64,000 nt of DNA, from NCBI GenBank assembly GCA_028583415.1, contig CM053275.1:2773040-2837039 (forward strand), given 5' to 3'. Made by a program: the position numbers and the translations under genes. This document shows positions 49,930 to 61,490 of this stretch, in pieces. The notes under the pieces are model-generated. The model saw nothing but the letters and a program-made list of their open reading frames with translations, did not search any database and was not told the DNA's origin. The DNA comes from Protea cynaroides (taxonomy: Eukaryota > Streptophyta > Magnoliopsida > Proteales > Proteaceae). Positions within the stretch are counted from its first letter, which is position 1. Every line of letters starts with the position of its first letter.

Positions 49930-52900
49930 TTACCACAATGATGACCTTGGTGTAGACAGAAATCCTTCCCATTCTGTATCTTCCGATTCAGAGCCACCTC
50001 CACCAACAGTAGTTGTTTTGCTTTCAGAATCTTTCATGACTTTATTTCCATCATCTTTACATTTCTCAGTATCTGTAACCACGTTAGAAACATTTGATAC
50101 ACAATAGTTTTGTAGCCACCGATCAGTCTCCCAAAGAACATGCATAATGCTCTCTCGTGCTGCATAACCATGGCTCTCAAAAGGAAGCACCACCAAGCGA
50201 CAAAGTGCACCATGTCCCTTCAAAGCATTGAAGAAACGATCCGACTGCATCAATTCAAAAGCAGAATAAGTAAAAAATTATAAGACAAGAATTGGACGGT
50301 AAAGAAAAATGCACCTAAAAAACAGAAAATTGTGGACATGTTCAAATCTTCCCGCGCATGAAGTACAGATCTTGGGCATTATAAAACTAGAGGCAGTGGG
50401 ACAATGTTACTCTAGGAGATCAAGTCTTGAGATAACAGAAACAAAATGTTACTCTAGGAGATCTAGTCTCGAGATAACAGAAACATCAACATCATCATTT
50501 CCTTATCTTAATTATTTGAGGTCAGTAACACAATCTTGTCCTGCCACTCTGAGGAGATCTAGAGCCACACCCATGTTAAACATGATCCTTTTCAGCTATC
50601 GAAATCTACATTCTTCTGATCTCCAACTTTCTAGCCCTTGTAGAGCCATCAAGCTGCACCAAACTACTACTAGACATTGCTTTACACAGTTTAACATGTC
50701 CAGACGATCACCATGCCCTCCCTTACTTCACCGCAGCTTGGGGCTACACAAGATCTTTCAAATGTGTTCACTTCCATATTGTCGTCATCTTGACATCATC
50801 TTCCTTTGTTGGTTTCATATAGTCCAAAATTCCTGTTCATAAAGCTCAGATAGCTTCATCGCATCCTATAATTTTTCCCCCTTAATTACATTTATTATAT
50901 TTATGGCCAGGAACATGGTTAAAATTAACTGTCTTAAGATGAACTCCAAAATATGATTTTATATTTATCTAGTAACAAAATCTGCTGTGCTGAACATTTT
51001 TAACACATGAACCAAACTCCCCCCGCGCAACAGAAGGCCTATCTGTACCAGATAAGATCCAATGAGATAGTATCATAATTAAAGTTTAATCTAATGATCA
51101 CTGCTTCAAAAGGCATTTATATTAACCTAATTACCCAAGAGATTAACCCCAAGGCAGGTAGCGTAGTTGGCAAGGGACCATGCCTAAGGAAGCAGAGGTC
51201 CTAAGTTCAACTCTTCTTAAACCCTTGGGGCCACCTGCCTGAAGTGTTCATGGTTCTAATAAACTCCAGTCTTTCTTGGTTCATGTGGGATCGGTGTTCA
51301 GATGGACCCGGGGTTTACCTGGTCCACCTATAACAATAAGGATGAGTTGGGGTTCCTCGTCCCAAAAGAAAAAGTGATTCAGGCGTCATGAAGTATGTGT
51401 GAAATGAGATCAACAGCAGTTGTTCAGCTATGTAATAAAACACCCAGTCTTGTACCTGCATCGTTAGTGTCCCTGAATTATTGTCTTCCTCTCCATGAAT
51501 AAGTAGAATGGGCTTCTTAATTTTATTAGCTGACATGAAAGGACTCATCTCCACGTAAGTGCTAGTGGCCTCCCAAAGTGTTCTGTCTTCATTCTGCACA
51601 GGTCACATAAAGAAATCGGTGGGGGAAGAGATACATTGCCAATAACAATGCGTCCCAGCCACAGTTTTTATCTGAGCAGAAATTTTAAAATTGGCACACC
51701 TGGAAACCAAAAGGAGTAAGCGTTCTGTTGTAAGCACCCGAGCGTGCAATTCCACAACAGAAGAGATGAGGAGCATGTGCTAGCAGGTTTGCTGTCATGA
51801 ATGCCCCATATGAATGACCACCAACAGCAATTTTGTTTGGATGAGCCACCTAAAACAATTGCAGAACCAACCACAGCCACAAATGCTTAATATAGTGTCG
51901 TAGGCCCCATTTAGTTAGGAGTGAGAATAGAAAAAGAGAAAAAAGAAAAGAAACTTTATGCAATGGAGTGTTTGGTTGGAAAAAAGTGAACTAACTTTGT
52001 CGGTTCTACTTCACTTTTGGCTATTATCACTAAATTCACTTTGAACCAAACGCACCCATAGTAAATAGTAATTGATATTCTCAAGTAAAAGTTTGCATAA
52101 TCATACCCCTCTACGTACAACTTCCTCAACAGCAGCCTCAGCACTTGCCACCAGCTGCTCTACATACCTGTTCAACACACACACAATAGGTAATGGACCA
52201 AAAGAAATTCTCAAACTTGCAAAATAGATTTTTTTTTTTTTTTTTTTTTTTTTGTTATAACTTCTATAACACTTGCTTGAGAAGGGACCAAAAAAAAAAA
52301 AAAACCATTTTTTAAGAGAAAAGGTTGAAGGGAGGGAGACTGCTACTATTTCCCATTCCGATCTCTAGGCATCTTTAAGGTTATTGGAACTCTAGGTCAA
52401 AGACATAATTTTCCTTCAAATAATTCAAAGATTAAAGAGCGGGAGGGAGAATACCATTTTAAAATAACATTATAAAATCACCTGTCATTTGCCTCCTCCT
52501 CACCTTCACCTATGATTGGAATTGTTGGTCCAGATAGGATAGCAAACCTGCAGGAATTGGGAGTGTTCATTTATGCATAAAAATTTAAAGCAAACAGTCA
52601 TGACATAGGTACAGTTGAAAGAAACATATGAATAGGTACTAGGCAGACTACCAAAAAAGGGAACACACACATGCGCACATCTGTCATGCATGGATTTGCA
52701 AATGCACACAAGCAGCCCTCCCCCAGAATCGGAAGAGAACAGATTAATACCTTCTAGCCAGCCAAAGAAGTGCCGCTGTTGGACCTATGCCCGCAAACTC
52801 ATTAGGAGAACCACGAACTTGTCCAGCTGCATCTTTACTTTTAAACTCTCCAGGATAAGACCATACCAAACATGGAAGAGGGCCATCCTTTGAGGGATCA

Positions 52901-55900
52901 TAGCCTGGGGGTAGATATAGGGTTGCAGTAAGTTGGACACCATCCTTCCTCTGATATCTGATCATCTCCTTCTGCAATGAGGCCAGCTGAGGGTATGGAT
53001 GGGGAAAGTCCGTAATCGGGCATATTTTCTTATCCGGCCAACTCTGTATGTAATACTGGGTGTTTTCTGTTTTTGACTCTTTGGAAGTCAGTATTTTCAG
53101 TTGATTAATCGACAAATCACCCTCTTTTTGATCTGACATCAAAGCAACAACTGTCTCATAATATTTTTCCTTGTCACTCTCCCATATACGTTCCTTGCTA
53201 CCTGTATTTCTGGGGATAAAAGAATTTGTTAGTTTCTATGATCCAATCTGCCAATAAAGAATTTGTTAGTTTCTATGCTCCAAAGTGCCAATAATACAGA
53301 TAAGTGTTTGAGCAGGCACTTACATGTCAAACAAATCAAGAAAAGGGATGTTCCCTTCTGGTGTTGCACCACTTCCGTTCAGTAGAATATAAGTTCCAGC
53401 ATCATTTTCTTTCTTTACCGTTGCAATAACATAGGTCCCAGCATGAGTTCTTCGCAACATTGGAGAGCCAGGATCAGAGTAAACATCTTCTGTTGATCTG
53501 TCAAAAAGTATGCGTGGTTTTACGTCCTTAGAGCTAGGAGAAATAACCCAAGTTCTTGTTCGGCGTGTCTTGTACCAAGATTCATAAACTAGAGCCAAGG
53601 AATCATCACACCATGAGATACCACTGTAAATAAAAAGGCATATTAATGAAACGAAGATCCAAGGTCAAACTATGGTCAACAGATGTGGAAGAATAAAATA
53701 ACACTGAACCATAATGAGCTGATTTGCATTTACCAAATATCAAAACCATGGATTGACTGATCTAATATTCTTTTTCCTAAACATGGGAACATGTAAAACC
53801 CCACCTTGGTGACATAATATTATCCTCCAGGGTTTTTTAATTAAATGCATATCTGGTGCAATGTTCAAGCATCTTTTCAATAAAACTCCATGAAATATTA
53901 CTTAATTATTCATAATAATGATTTTTCTATACAAATAATATATAAAATTACATTAGCAACAAGAGGGAACTTAGATCGATGACACAGACAAGAAAGTGAT
54001 TCCCCATGTACACATTACTTTTGAATGTTTATTCAGAGATACGAATATCAGCTCCGTAGTGCATAGAGCACACAAAAATTTAGCTGACAATAATAAAGTA
54101 CACTTACACAGACACAAGTGTGTAAAGGGCCAACCAGGACACTTGGGATTCCTCACGAACATCCCGGCTGTCCCCTTTTTATATGCCTGTGATGCTGTTC
54201 GACATCTGGCACTGGAAAGGAGGCATCACCCAAAAGAATGGATGGCAGATGCCCTCGCCCCAGGGGGTCCCAAATGCAAGAGGATTTTATAAAACACTGG
54301 TCTAAACAATAAAAACAATCCATTAAGGTCAACGTACATCTCTGAATGTCAAGCACATACACTTGCTATTGGCTAGAAAGCTTCACAGATATAAAAAGGA
54401 CACAATGACCATGTTTTCTATAGCTTATATTCATACCCAAACCGAAGATCAAGCCTGTGTAAAACCTCAGGCTGTACACCATCTCTCAGCTCAGCAGGTT
54501 GTGTATAAATTATATCACGTGGAGAAACCACTATCTTTGCATCACCTCCATCTTGTGTCTCCGCCCTGGAAATTTCCAAAAAAGTCAAAAGATAAAAGAT
54601 AAAATCAATTTACAAACATAACACAAATGTGAATTCAGTCCAGGTTTGTGTATATGATATAAATGAATCTGCACAGGCCACACACACACAAAAAACATAC
54701 ACAAATTTAAACCACAATTCTATAGGAAAACCAGAATTGACCCAATCAGAATAATATAAACGGGAGATCCAAAATGTAAAAAGCATTTCAAATTTACTCA
54801 ACTAATGGACAACATTAGGAGCAATATCAAATACATTGTTTTAAACGCTAGCCAACAATAAACGTAATGCTTGGAAATAAATAATGACTTGAATATTCAT
54901 CTCCCCCTCCCAAAAAAAAATCGATCTTTCAAGGATAAAAATTTAATTCATGTCTTATAGGATAACTTAAGAAGATTGGAATACCAGTAGAGTGTTGATG
55001 GCTTATCTGCTCTCCAGTTGATTGAACGCATCCCCTTTCGCACACTATTAAATGCTATGGGGATGTCCTCCGCAAGGGGCAGATCGCAAAGTTCTCTGAC
55101 AAACTTCCCATCAGTTGTCCAAACATCAACTTTCTTGGGAAATCTTGCACATGGTACAATATACGAATATGGGCGGTGAATTGAACTAATCAAAATGTAG
55201 TTTTTATCTGGAGAAGGATCCAGTGATGTATATACAGCAGGTGGGCCAATTTCCTTTACAGTACCATCCAAAGAGGCCAGAATAAGCTGCGAGGCAGCAT
55301 AGTAGTCAAACAAATCTTCATCGTACTCATCTTTCAGCAAATCCTGGAATGTTCTGACTTGAACAATGTTCTTTTGCTCATTTGATTGAATTTTAGGGCC
55401 AGAAGGAACCAATGGCTTATTTGGCGGGTCCCCACGAGATAAAGGAATGGTGCAAACCAATAACTTAGAGTCACCTACCCAAACAAAACTGTGATGGAGG
55501 AGCATAAAGTATGTTAGGTATCACAAATGGTGGAGAAAATGTACACGAAAATTTTTTATGCCTAAAACAAAGCTTACACATACTTGTCAAAAATTGCGTT
55601 TACATAGATATCTGATGATTGAAACAAAGGCCTTGCTTTTGCTGTCTCCACATCTGCAACCCATACTCTAAGCTTGCTGCTACTGTTCTCCTGATTCATG
55701 AAACTTTTTAACATATTAAACAATGCATTATCAGCAATATAAAGGAACTGCATGATACATATTCCCCCCTCCCCCCTCCCACATAAGTAGAAATGAACCA
55801 CATGAACATTTATTCCACATATACAGACTGCCCCCTCTTCTTTGGGTCTGAAAAAATTGTCCAGACATATACATACAATTAATCTGAAAACAGTACACGA

Positions 55901-58900
55901 CTTATCACAGTTAGCTGCCATGTGTATGTAGATCATAATAACAATTTACCAGTGGCATATGGATACAAAAAGATATTTTGAACATTACACTCAATCAAAT
56001 GATCACCAGTTTAGAAACATTCAACCTATCACATGTTCTTTTTTTTTTTTTTTTTTTTTTTATGTTCAAAACAGGAAAAATAGGGCAACCAACACATCAG
56101 GAAATACAATAAAATAAGGCAACCAACACATCGGATCAATCATTCAAATGGGTTCCTTGTTATTTCCAACAAATGATGGTTCCTACCCATAAATGTCCAT
56201 TACACAGACTGTTAAGCCACTCTTTGCATGCCAGTGAGGTTGAAAGATGACTATTAGATTTCCATATATATTTTGATGACCAAAGGTAACTAAATATTTT
56301 CAGAATTTATAGCTATAGAAATAGATAAAAATGGTCTTCATAGTAGGCTGATTAATAAATTTATTAAAAGACATGTTTAACCATTGCAAATATACTCATG
56401 CCAATTTAAGGGCTTGAATCAATCACCTCATCAACTCGAATGCAGAAGGATAAATGCCGACCATCACTTGACCTTGTTGAAGCAGGAAAAAAAAGACATA
56501 ATGAGCACAGGGAAGGCTATCAAAGCAAACCAAGTGTGTCGAATGATTACGTAAACAGATAATAAGCTGCAGAAAAAAAAAATGTATGGACATTTCTGTT
56601 TATTTTGGCATACATAAACATCAAACTGAACACAAGATAAATCAACACATGTTCGTTATTAGCCACAGCTCACCATGGTCGTTTCACGTCAATGAGCTCC
56701 CTCCCCGCTGTATGGAAAGTACAATTATTGAAGAAAAGGGATTTTTTTTTTTTTTTGGGTGGACAAATATGAAGACTAATAAACATGGACAACCAAAGCT
56801 TCAATCAGTTCAATCACAACAAACTTCATCCACAAGGAAAGATGTTCCTGATTGTGGGGATTTGAACAGTAATGGTGGAGAAGTATGTCCTGCTAAACAT
56901 TAAACATTTACATCAGTTCTTATACCTTGGAAGAGAAACTTTAGAGTATGTGACCTTGCATAACTTCATCGATGTCTTTTAGGCTTCTAGATTACAATTG
57001 GGAAAAAGTTATCACTGTATGTGATGCAATCCAAGTCTACTCCAGAAAGGGCCGAAAGAAGAAAGAATCTCCCAAAATTGGGTCAGGCCCAATTGGCTGA
57101 CCAATCGCCCCCACTGTTCACGTGACATGTTCCGGTACTTTCCGTGAACAGTACCAACAACAGATTTTTCACTCTTTTTTTTATTTCTTTCCTAAAATAT
57201 AGTATTTGTTATTTAGAATTTTAATTGTTTGGAAACTAAGTACTTTCTTAAATTTAGTTTCCTAATAGTGTTTAGAAACTTTTCTATTTTCTATTTTTGG
57301 AAACTTTCCTATTCTCTAAAGGAATTTCTGTTTTGTTAGGATTTCCTTTATTTTGTAATCTTACAAATTATATAAGTAAGAGAAAGAAAGCTGGGGCAGA
57401 TTTAGACCAGAAAAGAAAAGTTAAACTTTGATTTCTGGTTGAGTCTCCTTCGGTTGTGAACTCAACCAACAGTTTGTTTTCTTATTGTTTGTTCTTATTG
57501 TTTGTTCTCTGCTCTGTTATTGGCTGTTCTTCATCCCATTGGCGACAATTATTCTTAGAGACTACCGGTCTTTGCTGATTTGGTGCTAAACATCATCAAA
57601 ATTTTCAGAAACTTCTCCAGATCTGGCGGTAACCTGAACAACAACCTTGTAGAATCTGTAGTTGTTTCAGTTCTCCTTCGATCGACTCCAAATTTCTGCT
57701 AGTGATCATAATTAAAGTTAAGAGGGTCTCCTATCAATTTCAAGTGTTGTCAATGGTTGAATTTTTTAGATAAGTTGATTTCTTATTGATTATTATCTGT
57801 TTTGGGTTGGGCTGTGTAGATCCTATAGCAAGAGGGTCATTGTTGAAGGTGTTGCCCTCCTTGCCTCGTGATTAGTGTCACCTAGATTTCTATCTCCTGC
57901 CAATACACATCCTGTATTACTAAGAAACCGCATCCTTTGGGAAATGTTACTTTAACAATGTGTTGTGGACCCGGGAAAGAAATAGGAGGGTGGTTGACAA
58001 TTCTCTCCCCCCCCCCCCCCTTTTTTTTTTTTTTTGGGGGGAAGAGGGATGGATAAGTGGTGGTTGTCAATGTTTCAACACAAACCACCAAGGCTGTGCA
58101 TATCATAGCAATTTCATCTTCAATGGGGCTCCTACACGGGATACTGTCTGTCCGTCATCTACTGTACATGTTCACTTCAATATCAATAAAATATTATCAT
58201 TGACTGTCAAAAGAATGATACATACTGATGATGATTCTTTTAAGATGAACTGATAAACCAGGGCAATCTCAAGATTGGTTTAACAGATCAAAACCACTTA
58301 TACTGATTAACCTCAAGCAACATAGGATAGAATAAAACAAAGAATGAGCGCAAGTACAAAGCAGAATTTATTCAAAATATTTGGATGGAATAACTGAGAA
58401 TTTGAAAGTTGTTAATACATAACTAAGGCATTGTACCAGATCTAGTTGGAGATTTTGAGTAACATGAAATTTGGGAGATTACCAGCTAACAAAATTGATC
58501 TTAGCACCGTCGGGGAAGCCATGTACCTCTTTCTCTGGCCCCAGTGTTCCGTCCTCCATTAATTGATGGATCCCAATACCAGTGTAGAAAGACCTGAGGA
58601 AGTTAAGGATGACATCCTGTCAGAAATAAAGGAATACTACGACACTGATGTCTTGTTATATGAGACCTATCTTGACATACCTCTATGCACAAGGGCAAAG
58701 AGATGCAAGCAATCCTTCAATGGGTATGATATCAATTAATAAATCTATTCCAGATATAAACTTGATAAGATGACTACAACCATCCAACCTAGGGTCTTTG
58801 TTTCTGGTCAATTTTCCAATTATAAATCTGGCTAACTTGCACCATTTTGTTCAGACAACAAAAGAATGCAACAGAGAGATGATCTATGTAACTGTTCACA

Positions 58901-61490
58901 CTGCAGTAGCCTTCCAAAGGGCACACTTACAAAAAAATTTGCACGGTCAAAGGTCAGATCTAAAAGTTGAAAGATACCTCTATAATATTCCTCAAACCAT
59001 ACATGTGTGCTTTTGAATGAGCTTATAGAATACCTATCCATGTGTTTGTAGGCGTACTAAGAAAATAAAGTTTCTTCATTACTCACATCCTACTCCTAGT
59101 ATTGCATTTTCCATCAATGCGAATTCCAGCAAGCTTTTCCTCAGGTTTTGCTAGTTCTGACAGTGGAGGCAAAGCTCTACGCTTGAGAAATAATATTTTG
59201 TCCCTCTGCGGAGAAAATGACAATGCAGGAAGAGGTGGTGCATCAACGATATCCCTAATTTCCGGAGGAGGAAGACGATATCCACCACCCAGTGAAAAAT
59301 CTTCTGCATCATATGGAAGCGAAGTAAACGTTAATGACACTTAGATAAGAAAACTAAATGTAATAGAAAAACTGGAACCAATAAATGATAATAGATGAAA
59401 TAAAAAACTATTACTGGTAAATGGACTTTATATTTGAACAATAATGGACAAAACCAACAAGAGAAATTTACTAGAACTGATAGAAAATTGAGGGTTGTAT
59501 TGGTAAGCCAGCTCTCTTCTTCTTTTTTTTTGGCAAGCAATCATGATGAGGACATCAGTCCACCTGACCATGGCCTTAGAGTCTACCAGAGGAGGAGACG
59601 AAGACACCAGCCCTCCATCTCATCTCTTTGGACCGATGATGAGTTCAGAGGTTATCATATGAACAGGACCCAGCTAGTGAATCCCACAGTGGACCTCACA
59701 TGTGATGTCCATAGTTTTAGTTTTCTTATTTTCTTATTATTATTTCTGCTTATTTATTTTAGTACAACATGTGTTTGTTTTATTTCAGTTTTGCCTGTAT
59801 TTCAGTTTCTATTTAGAGGTAGTGTGGTGTTAGACAATTATAACTACTCCGTACTCACCACAAGCGAGAGTGTGGACATTTTTTTTTTTTTTTTTTTTTT
59901 TGTGGACAGTAATTCTTGTATTTCAGTTTTTAAAAGGACAAGGACAGTTTTGTTGTAAGGGTTGATGAATTAATGAATGAAGAACTCTTGGTTTTCTCCT
60001 CTCCAACATATAAGTGACTCTCACTTGTTCAGTTTTTCTTCTTTATCTCTCTATCTCTTATAAATATATGAGGTAAAATTAAAGATTCTGTCTTATCTCT
60101 CTTCCATTCTCTTCTTCTTCTCCCTCACCTCTATGTCTTTGTTTTCCTTCACTGTTAACATATATGGAATCCCTACCCATTGGTTTCCAAGTTTGCCATC
60201 AATCCTTTGTTGCATGTTTTGTTGGGTAAGAACAACTTCCTTTTCTTCAACTGTTCATACTTAGCCTTGTTAAGCATTCTATTATGTTCAGACCTTGCTG
60301 TCTTTGTTAATTTCCTCTTACTTAAGATCCACTATATTGAATGTTTGCTGATTTCATATGTTAGTTGCATAATTAGGTCATTGATTTGGCACCTATCATT
60401 TTCGTAATAGTGAAGGTTCATGCAACAATCTGATATCATGCTGCCTATGTTCCCAATTGACGTCTTTCTAAGTTGATCGGATTCAATTAGGACTGCACTG
60501 TTCATTGTTACTTATGTCTATGCTTTTAGTTTCTATGTGTATCATGTATGTTGATGCCGTTCCCAGTCCCTAGGTGAATTAGACCCTATCTTGTGAATGG
60601 AATTGCAGTATTTGAGGGTAATAATGCAACTAAATGGTGTTGTGGATAACACGCACGGTAGGAACTATCACATAGACTTTCTGAGCCTAAAGAGATTCAG
60701 TACCAATAACTACAACAAATACTTCTGAACCAAAAAGCATCAATACCAGTAACTACTGCAAAGATTTTCTGATTCAACGAACATCAATAATAGAACCTGA
60801 CGAATGAAATCATAGATATTTAGCACAATACGGCACAATAGCCTCCGTGTCTTAGAGAACACTTGAAAAAAGGATCCAAAACGATAAAAAGCATACAAAG
60901 AAACCGCACCAATACTTAATCAGATAGATACCCAAAGGCGTTTGGTTCCATGACTGCTTCACTGTGTTTAATTCGCCTGGGAAAAAAGTCTCCGATTACA
61001 AGAGATAACTACTACAATCCGAGTCCACTAAATTTAGATTTATTTAATAATCTAGGCAGTAGTTCAACTCAACCAGCGTAATTCCACTACTCAAGACAGC
61101 TACCATATGTACGCGGATCAATATCTAAGGGAAAACCACCCAAATAAACAAAAAGTAGAACATACCCAGAGAAAAGATAGAAAGAAAAAACAAGAAAAAG
61201 AAGAAATAAGACGGGTTTTCATGGCTACCTTCATCTCCGATGGTGGAAGACGAAACAGCGCCATTAGGACCACCAGAGCCATTTTCAGCAAGAGCAGCTC
61301 CAGTAGGGACAAGATTAAGGAACCTGGAGGTAGTCATGTTGCTTTTCATGGGTTTTAGAGTTTTTCTCTGATGAATTCTCGGAAAGCCGGGAGAAAGGAT
61401 AAATGGAAAGGAAGAGGGGAAACTCGAGAGAGGAGGAGAGAAAAAGGAAAGGGAAGCGAAACGATGATAGAACTTATGCCGGAGGAGCAT
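49930..61490 (-). CDS. CGEP: Chloroplast glutamyl endopeptidase (CGEP), S9D serine peptidase
   Basis: Fourteen minus-strand exons: 61229-61490, 59087-59303, 58483-58593, 56427-56472, 55584-55690, 54985-55488, 54437-54565, 53324-53623, 52751-53209, 52482-52547, 52107-52167, 51700-51849, 51456-51593 and 49930-50244. Together they give 954 residues, close to Arabidopsis CGEP; every phase closes. The first 60-70 residues are basic and Ser-rich, like a plastid transit peptide. A beta-propeller follows (WVADVETAKARPLF, RGMRSINW-like GMRSINWRADKPSTLYW, YKTRRTRTWVIS). The alpha/beta-hydrolase end has the nucleophile Ser767 in GGHSYGAFM, Asp841 in HGEEDNN and His875 in ESHGYAARES. CGEP cuts after Glu in the stroma and acts downstream of the Clp system. 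The acidic, Thr/Gly-rich C-tail is present. The start Met was chosen by similarity to the homologous N-terminus. Confidence 0.95.
50403..50486. repeat. 42-bp tandem duplication in the last CGEP intron
   Basis: The unit AATGTTACTCTAGGAGATCA... occurs at 50403 and 50445 with two base changes (CAAGTCTTG against CTAGTCTCG). Confidence 0.92.
50640..50800 (-). mobile_element. Possible remnant of a LINE ORF2 C-terminus
   Basis: On the minus strand, words like SEHI, VAP, REGM and a WFGHV-like nucleotide match (CTGGACATGT) appear in the order found in LINE reverse-transcriptase C-termini. Stops and frameshifts are many, so this is a weak call. Confidence 0.35.
51150..51374 (+). mobile_element. tRNA-type SINE in a CGEP intron
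   Basis: A pol III A box TAGCGTAGTTGG (51159-51170) and a B box GTTCAACTC (51205-51213) are both intact matches to the consensus patterns and are 34 bp apart, as in tRNA-derived promoters. The body then runs about 150 bp and ends in an A-rich AAAAGAAAAAG tail at about 51364-51374. It lies antisense to CGEP in the intron 50245-51455. Target duplications were not clear. Confidence 0.75.
57040..57890 (+). mobile_element. LTR-like fragment in a CGEP intron
   Basis: Several words look like a retrotransposon LTR: a TTACAAATTATATAAGTAAG TATA region near 57360-57380, a purine stretch (AAGAGAAAGAAAGC), and a repeated TTGTTTGTTCTTATTG region. It lies in the 1.95-kb intron 56473-58482. Ends and target duplication could not be fixed; no internal domain was found. 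Confidence 0.4.
59304..61228. other. First intron of CGEP
   Basis: 1.9 kb between the transit-peptide exon and the rest. A plus-strand open frame at 59434-59958 has no known motif. T-rich tracts and a CTCTATCTCTTATAAATAT stretch near 60042-60068 suggest retroelement debris, not resolved further. Confidence 0.5.

Noticed and set aside
51150..51225. A genuine tRNA gene suggested by A and B boxes
   Set aside because: Sequence between the boxes does not fold into a tRNA cloverleaf with an acceptor stem, and a body with an A-rich tail follows; a SINE fits better.
59434..59958. Plus-strand open frame of 174 codons in the first CGEP intron
   Set aside because: Ends in long hydrophobic T-rich translation; no domain recognised; antisense within an intron with transposon-like sequence.
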